The notes beneath the pieces were generated by a model. The model did not search any database and had not been told where the DNA came from. It worked only from the letters and a program-made list of their open reading frames with translations. Below, piece by piece: positions 28,134 to 37,189 of a stretch of DNA of 56,200 bases. Source of the stretch: an uncultured Bacteroidota bacterium (GTDB lineage Bacteria > Bacteroidota > Bacteroidia > Chitinophagales > Chitinophagaceae); contig CAIVEH010000257.1 in the NCBI GenBank assembly GCA_903904855.1, positions 1 through 56,200 on the forward strand, in the 5' to 3' direction. A program made the position numbers and the translations under genes. How positions within the stretch are numbered: position 1 is the first letter of the stretch; each line of letters begins with the position of its first letter.

Positions 28134-28160
28134 TTTAGGAAATAAAAGCTGCCTGTTAGT

Positions 28161-28679
28161 ATGAAATATCCCCGACTTCTTTCTTCCGGAAATAATAACA
28201 GGGTTATTGCACTTTCGAATACGGAGGTGGCTAAATTATTTGTGGATGATACCCGGTCGGATATCGGTTCTGAAGCGGAGAAAATGAAATTCGCCAATAC
28301 AATTAATGGCCTTGTTTGTAGGTTTAATAGGTTGGATTATATTGAGGAATTGAGGGCGGAAGCATTGGTGATGGAGCGGATCTATGGCGCTGATTTTCGG
28401 GCTTATGAAGTTGAGAAAAGGGAATTATGGCTGGATGTTTTTGAGGATGAGTTAAAGCAATTACATGCTGCCGGCTTTGTTCACCGGGATTTGAAAAGGC
28501 CGTCCAATATTTCAGGCGATGCATTCGATAATATTTTATTGACTGTAGAGGGTCTTCGCTTAATTGATGTTGGTATTTCTGCACTCCGAAGCCAGGTAGG
28601 TGATAAATTATTTGAGAAGTATGTAGAGGTTGAATTGGGTGAATTGGTATTATTCAGGGAGTATTTTTTGAACAGATAA
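28161..28679 (+). CDS. Very small protein-kinase-like protein
   Basis: The 172-residue product carries a reduced set of kinase-fold motifs. A possible beta3 Lys is at residue 25 (VAKLF). The catalytic-loop-like FVHRDLKRPSN has HRD at 108-110, followed by DNILL. The metal-binding DFG is replaced by DVG (136-138). The glycine-rich loop is reduced to SSGNNNR. At 172 residues it is far shorter than the roughly 260 of an ordinary kinase domain and lacks the activation and substrate lobes. It may be a lipid or small-molecule kinase of the Kdo/RIO group, or a pseudokinase. It lies just downstream of dxs. Confidence 0.55.
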   Translation: MKYPRLLSSGNNNRVIALSNTEVAKLFVDDTRSDIGSEAEKMKFANTINGLVCRFNRLDYIEELRAEALVMERIYGADFRAYEVEKRELWLDVFEDELKQLHAAGFVHRDLKRPSNISGDAFDNILLTVEGLRLIDVGISALRSQVGDKLFEKYVEVELGELVLFREYFLNR

Positions 28680-28715
28680 AAAACGAAATTGAATAGTTTT
28701 AGTGATGCGTTGTTT

Positions 28716-31175
28716 TTATTTCACTCCAAAGGGCACCAGTAATTTAACACCAATATTCCTGCCTATATTATAGATGCCTGAATGGCCTCGTGGGTCTGTT
28801 GGGTACTGTTCAAAATACTTCAGTCTGCTGAGGTGATCTTGGTATGCCACATCAAACAAATTATTCCCAAACAACCCAATATTGAATAGTACTTTCCCTT
28901 TCTTATCGGTAATATCCGTTCCGGCACCAATGTTCACCAGGGTATAGCCTGGAGTTACTGTTTCGGTTTTATTGGCCAGATATACCCTGTCCTGGGAGGC
29001 AAACATAACGACCTGCACTTTCACATAAGCATTGGTCATTCGTTTTGCCGGATGTTTGAATGTACCCCGTAGTTCAGAGATACCGTGTACCGGCGGTATA
29101 AATGGCAGATACCTGTTGCTATTATTGATAGTTATTCCAGGGCCACCTTCATTCATAGCATATACAACGGAGATGCTGTTTTCAAAGTGCAACCAGTCGA
29201 GTGGGTGAGGGTGCAAATCTATACTTGCTTCGCCTCCAAATAGCCTTGCATTGGCAGATATGTATCTGAAATAAGTATTGCCGTTGGCAATTGAATCGGT
29301 TCCTTTTGAATTGGCTACCGATGTGTTGTAGATATAGTTGGAGATATCGTTATTAAACACTGATAAATTAATTGATAAATGCTCTGCAGTATACTCAGCG
29401 CCTATATCTTCCTGCATGCTGAATTCCGGTTTCAATTCATTATTGCCTATCTGGTAAGTATTCGTACCTGGATGCACGCCGTTGGCCGATATCTCTACAA
29501 CATTGGGAGCGCGGAATCCCCTGGCTATATTGGCTTTTACAGCAAATGTTTTTGAGAAAATATAAGTCATACCAAGGCTGTAGGTAGTGCCTGAAAAAGT
29601 ATGGTTGTAGTTGGTGAATACCTGATCAGCGCCCGGATAATTACTGCCCACAGGCAAATCAAATCCGGTTGCCGGATTGGGGCTGGTATACAAGGCGTCG
29701 TTGTGAAAGGTCCGCATGTCATACCTCAGCCCGCCCGAAATATCAAGCTTGCCCAGATTCTTTTTAAACACAGCAAATGGCCCGAAGTCGAACTGGTTGT
29801 ATTTGGGTATGATAAAGTCAGTGCCTTGGGTAGGGTCATTAGTCTGATACATACCATTTATCCCGGCAGTAAAATCCCACCCGCCAAGGCTTTTGAAATT
29901 ATACTTCACATCGTAGGTATAGGTGTTCAATTGAAGATACAAACCCGTAACATTCGGGTATTCCGGATGGCTGAACTCTTGCCGTAAACTGCGCTCAAAA
30001 CCTGCATTCACAATTAGCTGTCCTTCCCATATATTGAAACTGTTGGAAAGCATAGCCCGGTAATGCTGTATATGCTGGTGCAGGGTGGGTATGGCATAGG
30101 TATTAAGGTCCTTATTGTTAACGTTTGGCCTTTTTGTTGTATCTGCTTCTGTGGTTTGTTTGGTGAATTGCCTTGTAGCAGAATCCCTGCTGCCATCGGG
30201 TATTGCCTGCAGGTCGTTGAACATACTGATATCAAGGTGGGTAAAGCCCCATTTTTTGTTGATCCCGAAGGTGGCATTTGCATCCGATTCATTGTAATTG
30301 GTGCCATATACTTTGCCATCCACCGGGTCCCGGTAATCCATTGCCTGCTTGTGCGAAATCCTTCCAATCCATGTAAACCCATTTTGGTTCCCGGTCATCA
30401 TACCAGACCCGCCAATAAGATTGTTATTCGATTGATACTCGCTGGTTACATTCCCTATAATTTTTCCTGTAGGCGCTGGTTGGTAAGGGATAAGGTTTAC
30501 AACTCCTGCCAATGCATCTGAGCCATAGATAAGGCTTGCCGGGCCTTTCACTAGTTCTACCCTGTCCACACTGTATTCATCTACTTCTATGCCATGTTCA
30601 TCGCCCCACTGCTGGCCCTCCTGTCGCATACCATCATACAGGGTCAGCACCCTGTTATACCCCAGGCCACGAATAAATGGCTTCGATACATTGGGCCCTG
30701 TTGTAACTGCCGATACACCCGGCACATCTACCAGTGCATCAATGATATTGGAACTGATGCTTGTCTTCAGAAATTCATTATTGATGGCAACAACTGGTAC
30801 CGGGCTCCTTTTAATTTCAGTCGCTTTCGATTGGCCGGTTATTACCACTTCCTTGCTTTCAATGGCAGTTTCATTCAGAACAAAATCCTGGGTTGCATCG
30901 CCATTTATTGTTACAGCTATGCTCGTCCTGGAATAGCTGATCATACTGGCCACAACTACATATTTTCCGGTAGGTAAATTTTCTATAAGGTAAGCGCCAC
31001 TGCTGTCGGCCACAGTGCCTGTCTTTAGATCAGGTATTTCAACTATGGCACCTTCCATAGGTTTGCCATTAATATCTTTCACATATCCTTTCAAAGAATT
31101 ATTCCCGGTTTGGGCTCCCCGGATTGAAACCTGTATTAGAAGAAGTAATAACAGGAACAAACTGCCTTTAGACAT
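28716..31175 (-). CDS. TonB-dependent outer-membrane receptor (metal-locus)
   Basis: The 819-residue product has a signal peptide (MSKGSLFLLLLLLIQVSIRG). A carboxypeptidase-regulatory-like domain (SLKGYVKDINGKPMEGA) is followed by a plug domain with FIRGLGYNRVLTLYDG and VELVKGPASLIYGSDALAG, and a 22-strand-type barrel ending in NIGRNIGVKLLVPFGVK. It imports a ligand across the outer membrane with TonB energy. The plug segment RQEGQQWGDEHGIEVDEY, and its place behind a Fur-family gene and a His-rich protein, suggest a metal such as zinc; this is inference. Start 31175 is chosen for the signal peptide; the longer frame begins at 31220. Confidence 0.9.
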   Translation of the reverse strand: MSKGSLFLLLLLLIQVSIRGAQTGNNSLKGYVKDINGKPMEGAIVEIPDLKTGTVADSSGAYLIENLPTGKYVVVASMISYSRTSIAVTINGDATQDFVLNETAIESKEVVITGQSKATEIKRSPVPVVAINNEFLKTSISSNIIDALVDVPGVSAVTTGPNVSKPFIRGLGYNRVLTLYDGMRQEGQQWGDEHGIEVDEYSVDRVELVKGPASLIYGSDALAGVVNLIPYQPAPTGKIIGNVTSEYQSNNNLIGGSGMMTGNQNGFTWIGRISHKQAMDYRDPVDGKVYGTNYNESDANATFGINKKWGFTHLDISMFNDLQAIPDGSRDSATRQFTKQTTEADTTKRPNVNNKDLNTYAIPTLHQHIQHYRAMLSNSFNIWEGQLIVNAGFERSLRQEFSHPEYPNVTGLYLQLNTYTYDVKYNFKSLGGWDFTAGINGMYQTNDPTQGTDFIIPKYNQFDFGPFAVFKKNLGKLDISGGLRYDMRTFHNDALYTSPNPATGFDLPVGSNYPGADQVFTNYNHTFSGTTYSLGMTYIFSKTFAVKANIARGFRAPNVVEISANGVHPGTNTYQIGNNELKPEFSMQEDIGAEYTAEHLSINLSVFNNDISNYIYNTSVANSKGTDSIANGNTYFRYISANARLFGGEASIDLHPHPLDWLHFENSISVVYAMNEGGPGITINNSNRYLPFIPPVHGISELRGTFKHPAKRMTNAYVKVQVVMFASQDRVYLANKTETVTPGYTLVNIGAGTDITDKKGKVLFNIGLFGNNLFDVAYQDHLSRLKYFEQYPTDPRGHSGIYNIGRNIGVKLLVPFGVK

Positions 31176-31279
31176 TGTCTGGTGATTTTTGATTAAATTA
31201 ACTAATGATGATATGGGCAACTCTGAGTGAATTTTTCAAAGTCAGCACCATAACAAATTAAAATCAATAGCTTAAGAAA

Positions 31280-31603
31280 TCAGGCAGCGGGTGGTCCCCT
31301 TAAAGATGCGGCTACGATGCAGCGCTGAACACAGTTAATACTGTTAAATGTATAATTCGCCCGGTGAACAATTGTCCTCGAAACAACAAACGCAACTGTA
31401 TAATCGTTTATAAAAGAGGTAAGTGTCAGCGAGAGATATGCGCAGTGGTGGTGTTTCTTTTCTATTGCCAGCCCCTTATGGTCATGATGGATGGTATCTT
31501 TATGGTCAGCAAATAAGTGAACAAAATCCATGGGTGTATTTCCCAGGAGTAATAAAAAGGAAAACCAGATTACACAAAAATATTTTGCAACTTTAATTTT
31601 CAC
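31280..31603 (-). CDS. His-rich small exported protein
   Basis: The 107-residue product has an N-terminal hydrophobic signal or anchor (residues 5-22). A His/Asp cluster follows (FADHKDTIHHDHKG, then KKHHHC), and the end is SLRGPPAA. The RGPP tail is shared by several small metal-locus proteins of Gram-negative bacteria. It lies between the fur-family gene (56 nt away) and the TonB receptor on the same strand, so it probably binds metal in the periplasm. That role is inferred from composition and position. Confidence 0.6.
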   Translation of the reverse strand: MKIKVAKYFCVIWFSFLLLLGNTPMDFVHLFADHKDTIHHDHKGLAIEKKHHHCAYLSLTLTSFINDYTVAFVVSRTIVHRANYTFNSINCVQRCIVAASLRGPPAA

Positions 31604-31659
31604 TTGCTTTGAATTACTTACTTGTTTTTTAGTGTATTCTTATTCATTGCTGAATCTTT

Positions 31660-32073
31660 TTAAGCTGCGTTGCAACTATTACATAAACCATAAATCAGCG
31701 TTTGTAATCTTTCAGCTTTAAAACCATTGGGCAAATTTATTTGTGGTTCATGAACTTTATCAAGGCAGAACATTTTATGGCATATCTGGCAATTGAAATG
31801 CACATGATCATCGGTATGGTGTTTATCCGGACAACTTTTCTTGCACAATGCAAACCGCGTAATTCCTTCTGCATCCACTATTTTATGCACCAGGCCAACA
31901 TATTCAAAATCATTCAGTATCCGGTACAGTGTTACCCGGTCCATGGTGTCAAATATTTTTTCCAATTCAGCATGGGCAAATGCCTGGTTCCCCTCACTTA
32001 ACACCTCTATTACACTTAGCCGGGCTGGTGTAACTTTTAACCCCTTTTCTCTGATCTGAACTGAGAAATCCAT
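31660..32073 (-). CDS. Fur-family metal-responsive repressor (Fur/Zur type)
   Basis: The 137-residue product from ATG 32073 has a winged helix with VTPARLSVIEVL and DRVTLYRILNDFEYVGLV. A metal-binding C-terminal half follows, containing HHTDDHVHF and the Cys pairs CQIC and CNSC that form the structural zinc site. It represses metal uptake or stress genes when metal-bound. Whether it senses zinc or iron cannot be decided from sequence; the neighbouring His-rich protein and MerC favour zinc or another soft metal. Two matching palindromes lie in the divergent promoter region just upstream. Confidence 0.88.
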   Translation of the reverse strand: MDFSVQIREKGLKVTPARLSVIEVLSEGNQAFAHAELEKIFDTMDRVTLYRILNDFEYVGLVHKIVDAEGITRFALCKKSCPDKHHTDDHVHFNCQICHKMFCLDKVHEPQINLPNGFKAERLQTLIYGLCNSCNAA

Positions 32074-32107
32074 ATTTCTTGTTTTCCGGAACAAAGTTAT
32101 ATCAAAT

Positions 32108-32120
32108 GCAATAGAGTTGC
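32108..32120. promoter_or_regulatory. Predicted Fur/Zur operator 1
   Basis: GCAATAGAGTTGC is a 5-3-5 palindrome with one mismatched pair. It overlaps the TTG -33 element of the predicted merC promoter (TTG 32117-32119, TATCTTTG 32138-32145, spacer 18). It has the same form as site 2. Confidence 0.6.
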
Positions 32121-32145
32121 GTTTATATTTTTTAGCCTATCTTTG
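32117..32145 (+). promoter_or_regulatory. Promoter of merC
   Basis: TTG at 32117-32119 and TATCTTTG at 32138-32145 match the Bacteroidota consensus. The ATG at 32174 follows 28 nt after the -7 box. Both elements overlap operator-like palindromes. Confidence 0.65.
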
Positions 32146-32157
32146 CAACAAAGTTGC
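32145..32157. promoter_or_regulatory. Predicted Fur/Zur operator 2
   Basis: GCAACAAAGTTGC is a perfect 5-3-5 palindrome touching the last base of the -7 box and covering the expected transcription start. It is followed by GTTTA, as is site 1, and the two sites are 37 bp apart. Confidence 0.65.
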
Positions 32158-32173
32158 GTTTAGATACTATTAA

Positions 32174-32593
32174 ATGACCAGCAAAAACCATATTAACCCA
32201 GACAAAACAGGCATTACCAGCGCCATTTTATGCTCAATTCATTGCACAATCATTCCTATACTTTTACTCTTTAAGAGTTTCTGGTCTGAAAGGCAACCTG
32301 GCATTTTATTGCCTTCCTGGTGGGAGATGTTGGACTATTTATTCCTTATGATAAGTTTTTACGCTGTTTATCATTCATCCAAACATACTAGTAGCCGCAA
32401 AATCAAGCTTTCACTTTGGATATTCTGGATAATTCTTTGTTGTTCAATTATTTTTAGTAAAAACCTCCATTGGCTTGCCTATATTGCATCGGCCGGGCTG
32501 GTAGTCACGCACTTTGTCAACATCAGAAGAGATAAATTACAATCAAAATTGATTCATGCAGATGAAAACCCAACTGCTGCAAATATCTTATAA
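32174..32593 (+). CDS. MerC-family membrane protein
   Basis: The 139-residue product has four hydrophobic helices and the MerC signature in helix one: Cys20, His23, Cys24 (LCSIHCTIIP). Helix two starts near residue 50, and the C-terminus is charged. MerC proteins move mercuric or other soft metal ions across the inner membrane, and in Bacteroidota many are linked to metal regulators. Here the gene diverges from the fur-family gene and has two operator palindromes in its promoter. The metal is not certain. tsaE overlaps its 3' end by 38 nt. Confidence 0.8.
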   Translation: MTSKNHINPDKTGITSAILCSIHCTIIPILLLFKSFWSERQPGILLPSWWEMLDYLFLMISFYAVYHSSKHTSSRKIKLSLWIFWIILCCSIIFSKNLHWLAYIASAGLVVTHFVNIRRDKLQSKLIHADENPTAANIL

Positions 32594-33017
32594 GTTAAAT
32601 AGTATAGATAAGGCTGTAGCGCTTTTTTGGAAGGAGGTCTGTAATTACAGGCTTTTTGCTTTCAGTGGAGAAATGGGAGCAGGTAAAACCACCTTCCTGC
32701 ATTACTTATGCGAAATGCTGCATGTCGAGGATGTTGTAAGCAGCCCCACTTTTGCACTCATTAATGAATATCACTATGCAGATGGCAATGCTGACCGTAT
32801 AATCTATCATATGGATTGGTATCGGCTAAAAGATGCTGCCGAAGCCATTAATGCCGGGATGGAAGATTGTATTGATGCCGCTAAAGACGGCAGGGCAATC
32901 TGCTTTATCGAATGGCCCGAAAAGGCCCTGGAATTATTGCAGCCACCTTATTTATGGATCACCATAGAAACAACCGACCCTGACCAGAGAACAATGACCG
33001 TAGAATTGATCAGTTAG
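32556..33017 (+). CDS. tsaE: tRNA threonylcarbamoyladenosine biosynthesis ATPase TsaE
   Basis: The 153-residue product is full length for TsaE (YjeE). Walker A reads GEMGAGKTT, followed by the family motifs SSPTFALINEY, HMDWYRL and FIEWPEK. It is the ATPase that supports the TsaBD complex in forming t6A37 on ANN-decoding tRNAs in the cytoplasm. Its start lies inside merC, so it may be expressed from the metal-regulated promoter as well as its own. An alternative ATG lies at 32562. Confidence 0.92.
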   Translation: MQMKTQLLQISYKLNSIDKAVALFWKEVCNYRLFAFSGEMGAGKTTFLHYLCEMLHVEDVVSSPTFALINEYHYADGNADRIIYHMDWYRLKDAAEAINAGMEDCIDAAKDGRAICFIEWPEKALELLQPPYLWITIETTDPDQRTMTVELIS

Positions 33018-33163
33018 TAGTTCCATTGCACCTTTTTTACAAAGTTCAGGACTCTGGCATAGTTTTTGCTTTCCATATCTTTTAACGCAAAATAAAAACT
33101 TTATAATTTCCTGTATAATTCTTACTTTGCAGTCTGTATAAATAACCAATAAAACTATAGTAT

Positions 33164-36100
33164 ATGTATTTTAGTGGTACAAAATTCTGTTCCCTTGTGC
33201 TGAGTTGTCTTTTGCCTCTATCCCTGATGGCAAAAGATGTGAAGCAGGCAACTGTTGGCGGCGGTCTTGTAAAACCCGTTTGCTTCGTTGAGAATAAGGG
33301 CCAGTTAAGGGCGCAGGATAATAAGGCCTGTAATAATATTCAATATAAATTGTCCACGCCCGGAATGAGCCTTTTTGTTGGCAATGGTCAGCTCCACTAC
33401 CAGTTTAAGAAGTCAGAGGGAACCAGCCATGAGCATTCAAATGTGTCAACGTGCCGTATGGATGTTACTTTGGTGGGTGCAAATCCGAAATCCGAAGTAA
33501 TTTCATCTGAGCAACAGGCTTACTACGAAAATTATCTGCTGCCGGGCCTTGGTGAAAATGGTATTACTGCACATGCCTATATCCGTATTGTTTATAAAAA
33601 TGTGTATAATAATATCGATTGGGTGCTATATGTGAAAGACAATAGCGTGGAATATGATTTTGTGGTGCGCCCTGGTGGTAATGTAAAGGATATTAAACTC
33701 AGATACGGTGGTGCAACTGCTTTATCAGTAACTAAAGACGGAAGTCTTTCGGCCACAACACCAATGGGTACTATAAAGGAAAAAACACCTCTTGCTTACG
33801 AAACAGCTACTGGTAAGGCCGTTGCTTCCAATTTTAAACTGCATAATAACATCGTAAGTTTTGAAACAGGTAATTACACAGGGTCGCTGACTATTGATCC
33901 TTATTTATCATGGTGCACTTATTATGGCAACACATTGGAAGATGTTGTAACTGCTGTTAAAGAAGATGCTTCTCATAATTCTTATGTATGCGGCTTTACC
34001 TCAAGTACTTGCTGTATTGTTACAGGTGGGGCGTATCAGACAACTTTTGCAGGTGCTCCGTTTGATATGTTTTATGCAAAAATATCCAGCACAGGATCTC
34101 TGGCCTATGCAACTTTTTATGGTTTTGCAACCGGAAATACTGAAGGCACCTCAATTGCTATTGATAATGCAGGTGCGCCCAATATCTATATTGGCGGGTA
34201 TACTACTTGTCCCAACGGCGCAGGCCCACCACCGCACTTTACCAATTTTGGCGCTTACCAGCAGGCTAATGGTGGCGGCAATGATGGCTTCCTTATAAAG
34301 TTTAATTCTGCTGGTGCCAGGCAATGGTGTACTTACTTTGGCGGGGCAGGTAATGACTATGTTTATGGTGTGGCCACTGATGCCTCAGGCAACAACGTAT
34401 ATATTACCGGACAGACGGCCAGCACTACAGCTATTGCAACCGGTAGTGCCTATCAGAACGTTTTAAGAGGCCCTAATGATGCTTTTCTCGCCAAATTCAC
34501 TTCAGCTGGTGGTATTGTTTGGTCAACCTACTACGGTGGTACTGCCCAGGACCAGGGAAATGGTGTGGTTTGTGATGCCTTAGGTAATATTGATATTACC
34601 GGCCAGACAAATAGTGCCCTAAACATCGCATCTGCTTCTGCCTACCATACTTCTTTGAGTGGTACTCAGGATGCATTTGTTGCACAGTTTAATTCTGCCG
34701 GCACCCGCAATTGGGGTACTTATTTCGGCGGAACATCTGTTGAAACCGGAAATGGTATTGCATCCGATGCAGGTGGTAATATCGCCGTAATTGGTAACAC
34801 TACCAGTGGTTCAGGCCTTGTATATGGCCAGTCATTCCAACCTTCATATGGTGGGGTTCAGGATGCATTTGTGGCTTATTTCACGAATACAGGTACTTTA
34901 AATTGGAGCAGCTATTATGGAGGCACTGCATTTGATTACGGGCAAGGTGTTTGTTTCGATCTTTATGGCAATGTTGCTGTTACCGGCGGCACCTTCAGCA
35001 CTACAGGAATAGCTACTGTCAACAGTTCACAACCTGCACTTGGTGGTAATTACGATGCATACCTGGCTAAGATAAACCCACTGGGCCAGATGTTGTGGAA
35101 TAACTACTTCGGCGGATCATTTTATGATTATGCTAATGGCGTAGCTTGTGATCCGGTCACTGGTCAGCTCACAATAGCCGGTTATACTACAAGCAACGGT
35201 TTATATGGGGCGGGAGGCATAGGTACTGGTATAGGTCAGCCTGCAAATGGTGGTGGTGTTTACGATGGTTTTGTTGCAAAGTTCAAAATTGATACTATGG
35301 TAACCATTTCACAACCATTTACCGATACTTTGGTTTGTGCTGGTGGTACCCTGAATGTAAATTATACAGTTAATACTACTCCTGCACCGGCAGCAGCTTT
35401 CCAACCGGGCAATACTTTTACAGTTCAGTTATCTACTGCCACAGGTAGCTTCGTTGGCGCTACAGCTATTGGAACAATTACAGCCACTGGCTCTGGCACA
35501 ATTCCTTGCACAATTCCTGTTGCTGCATCTGGTACAGGTTACCGTATTCGGGTTATTGCCAGTAACCCCGCATTTATCTCGCCCGATGACTATCTGAATA
35601 TCAATGTGGTTGCCTCTATTCCTGCTACAACTGCCAGTTCAAACTCTCCGGTATGCGTAAATGGCACACTTAATCTTTACGATACTGCTCCTTATTCTTT
35701 ATCGGCATGGAGCTGGACCGGCCCGGCTGGTTTCACATCTCCTTTACAGAATCCCTCTATTGGCAGTGTTTCTGTAGCCTATACAGGTACTTATAGTGTT
35801 ACTGCTACCCATAATGGCTGCCCGTCTTCAGTGGCTACGGTTTCTGTTATTGTAAACAGCACCCTTCCGCCTACGCCGACGGTAGGTGTTTCGGCTGTAT
35901 GCCAGGGCACTACTATATATCTCACAGCCAATCCTGATACTACTGCACCAGGGATTACCTGGAACTGGAGCGGTCCTGGTGGATACACGTCTACACTGCA
36001 GAACCCTACCATTACATTAGCTACACTTGCAATGGCAGGTACCTATTATGTAAATGATACTTTGCAAGGATGCCCGTCTAGCCTTCGGGCTGATGTAGTG

Positions 36101-36967
36101 GTTGTTAACCCAACCACCCTTGTTTCATCCTATATTACTGCAAGTCCGGGTTATACAAATGGCAATCCGGCCGATACACTTTGTCTGGGTACTATGGTTC
36201 ATTTCACTGCAACTTCAATCAATGGCGGTATCGCACCTGCTTATCAGTGGTATGCAGGTGGTATTCCCGTAGTTGGCGCAATCACCAATTCGTGGTCTTC
36301 GTCCACGCTTACAAATGGAACTATAGTTTATTGTGCCATCAGCAGCAGCGAGCTTTGCCCGTCTCCGGTTCATGCCCCAAGCAATACTATCCTGATGAAT
36401 ATGATCGACAATGCGCCGCTGGTTTATATTTCAGCCTATCCGCGCTTACATGTAGCTCCGGGCTCTACAGTTATATTCTCTTCCTCAGTTTATAATGGTG
36501 GTTTAAGCCCTAGCTATCAGTGGTTTAAGAACGGACTCCCGATTGCTGGCGCTAATTCTGATTCATTAACACTCACAGCAGTGAATGCTCCAGATACCAT
36601 ATACCTGCGGGTAAAAAGCAATATGCAATGCCCGTTACCCGACTCCATTGGAATCAGTAATGTGCTGATCGCAGAAAGCAATGTTGGTGTAACTCAGGTT
36701 TCTGCTCTGCTTTCAGATGTAGGCCTGTTCCCTAACCCTAATGGTGGCGCATTTGCCATAAAGGGTACACTGGTGAGCAATAACACTGTCGCTTATTCAG
36801 TTACAAACCTCCTAGGACAGGTTATTACAACAGGTTCAGTTATACCTGCTAACAACCAGCTCGAAAAAACTATCGGTTTACCTGATATCAGCGATGGCAT
36901 ATACCTGCTGCGCCTCAGTCAGGACGGCCAGAACAAAATAGTCAGGTTCTCTGTACAGAAACAGTAA
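33164..36967 (+). CDS. Large SBBP/Ig-like repeat protein with T9SS sorting domain
   Basis: The 1267-residue product has a signal peptide. An N-terminal domain contains FVENKGQ and DYDFVVRPGGN-like segments, a layout I associate with the DUF7948-type N-terminus of SBBP proteins. At least six SBBP repeats of the form YFGG...DAFLAKF follow between about residues 240 and 700. Several Ig-like domains (SWTGPAGFTSPLQNPS, WNWSGPGGYTSTLQNPT) come next. A CTD with LFPNPNGGAFAI and ISDGIYLLRLS ends the protein. This is T9SS cargo, probably an adhesin or surface layer component; the ligand is unknown. A strong terminator follows. Confidence 0.85.
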   Translation: MYFSGTKFCSLVLSCLLPLSLMAKDVKQATVGGGLVKPVCFVENKGQLRAQDNKACNNIQYKLSTPGMSLFVGNGQLHYQFKKSEGTSHEHSNVSTCRMDVTLVGANPKSEVISSEQQAYYENYLLPGLGENGITAHAYIRIVYKNVYNNIDWVLYVKDNSVEYDFVVRPGGNVKDIKLRYGGATALSVTKDGSLSATTPMGTIKEKTPLAYETATGKAVASNFKLHNNIVSFETGNYTGSLTIDPYLSWCTYYGNTLEDVVTAVKEDASHNSYVCGFTSSTCCIVTGGAYQTTFAGAPFDMFYAKISSTGSLAYATFYGFATGNTEGTSIAIDNAGAPNIYIGGYTTCPNGAGPPPHFTNFGAYQQANGGGNDGFLIKFNSAGARQWCTYFGGAGNDYVYGVATDASGNNVYITGQTASTTAIATGSAYQNVLRGPNDAFLAKFTSAGGIVWSTYYGGTAQDQGNGVVCDALGNIDITGQTNSALNIASASAYHTSLSGTQDAFVAQFNSAGTRNWGTYFGGTSVETGNGIASDAGGNIAVIGNTTSGSGLVYGQSFQPSYGGVQDAFVAYFTNTGTLNWSSYYGGTAFDYGQGVCFDLYGNVAVTGGTFSTTGIATVNSSQPALGGNYDAYLAKINPLGQMLWNNYFGGSFYDYANGVACDPVTGQLTIAGYTTSNGLYGAGGIGTGIGQPANGGGVYDGFVAKFKIDTMVTISQPFTDTLVCAGGTLNVNYTVNTTPAPAAAFQPGNTFTVQLSTATGSFVGATAIGTITATGSGTIPCTIPVAASGTGYRIRVIASNPAFISPDDYLNINVVASIPATTASSNSPVCVNGTLNLYDTAPYSLSAWSWTGPAGFTSPLQNPSIGSVSVAYTGTYSVTATHNGCPSSVATVSVIVNSTLPPTPTVGVSAVCQGTTIYLTANPDTTAPGITWNWSGPGGYTSTLQNPTITLATLAMAGTYYVNDTLQGCPSSLRADVVVVNPTTLVSSYITASPGYTNGNPADTLCLGTMVHFTATSINGGIAPAYQWYAGGIPVVGAITNSWSSSTLTNGTIVYCAISSSELCPSPVHAPSNTILMNMIDNAPLVYISAYPRLHVAPGSTVIFSSSVYNGGLSPSYQWFKNGLPIAGANSDSLTLTAVNAPDTIYLRVKSNMQCPLPDSIGISNVLIAESNVGVTQVSALLSDVGLFPNPNGGAFAIKGTLVSNNTVAYSVTNLLGQVITTGSVIPANNQLEKTIGLPDISDGIYLLRLSQDGQNKIVRFSVQKQ

Positions 36968-36988
36968 ACTTCATAATTGCAAATAATT

Positions 36989-37016
36989 CAAAAACCCCGG
37001 CTTGCCGGGGTTTTTG
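36989..37016 (+). terminator. Strong intrinsic terminator
   Basis: Perfect 12-bp stem CAAAAACCCCGG / CCGGGGTTTTTG with a four-base loop (CTTG), 22 nt after the stop. The A and T tracts make it usable from both strands. Confidence 0.85.
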
Positions 37017-37189
37017 AATGTATATAATTGTTGGAGAATTCTTTGAACCCGAGTCTGATCTGTTTTGTAAAAAAAGGAACCCCGGCCCGAAGATATCGTC
37101 TGTTCTGATTTGCTGAAACTATCAGGTGCAACGAATCATTTTCAAGACTATTATGTAGCAAATTTCACCATGAGCGCATCAGTATGAGC

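Noticed and set aside
33966-35280. Repeated coding units looking like a nucleotide repeat array
   Set aside because: The period reflects SBBP protein repeats of one long gene, not a CRISPR array or satellite; there are no identical spacers or repeats.
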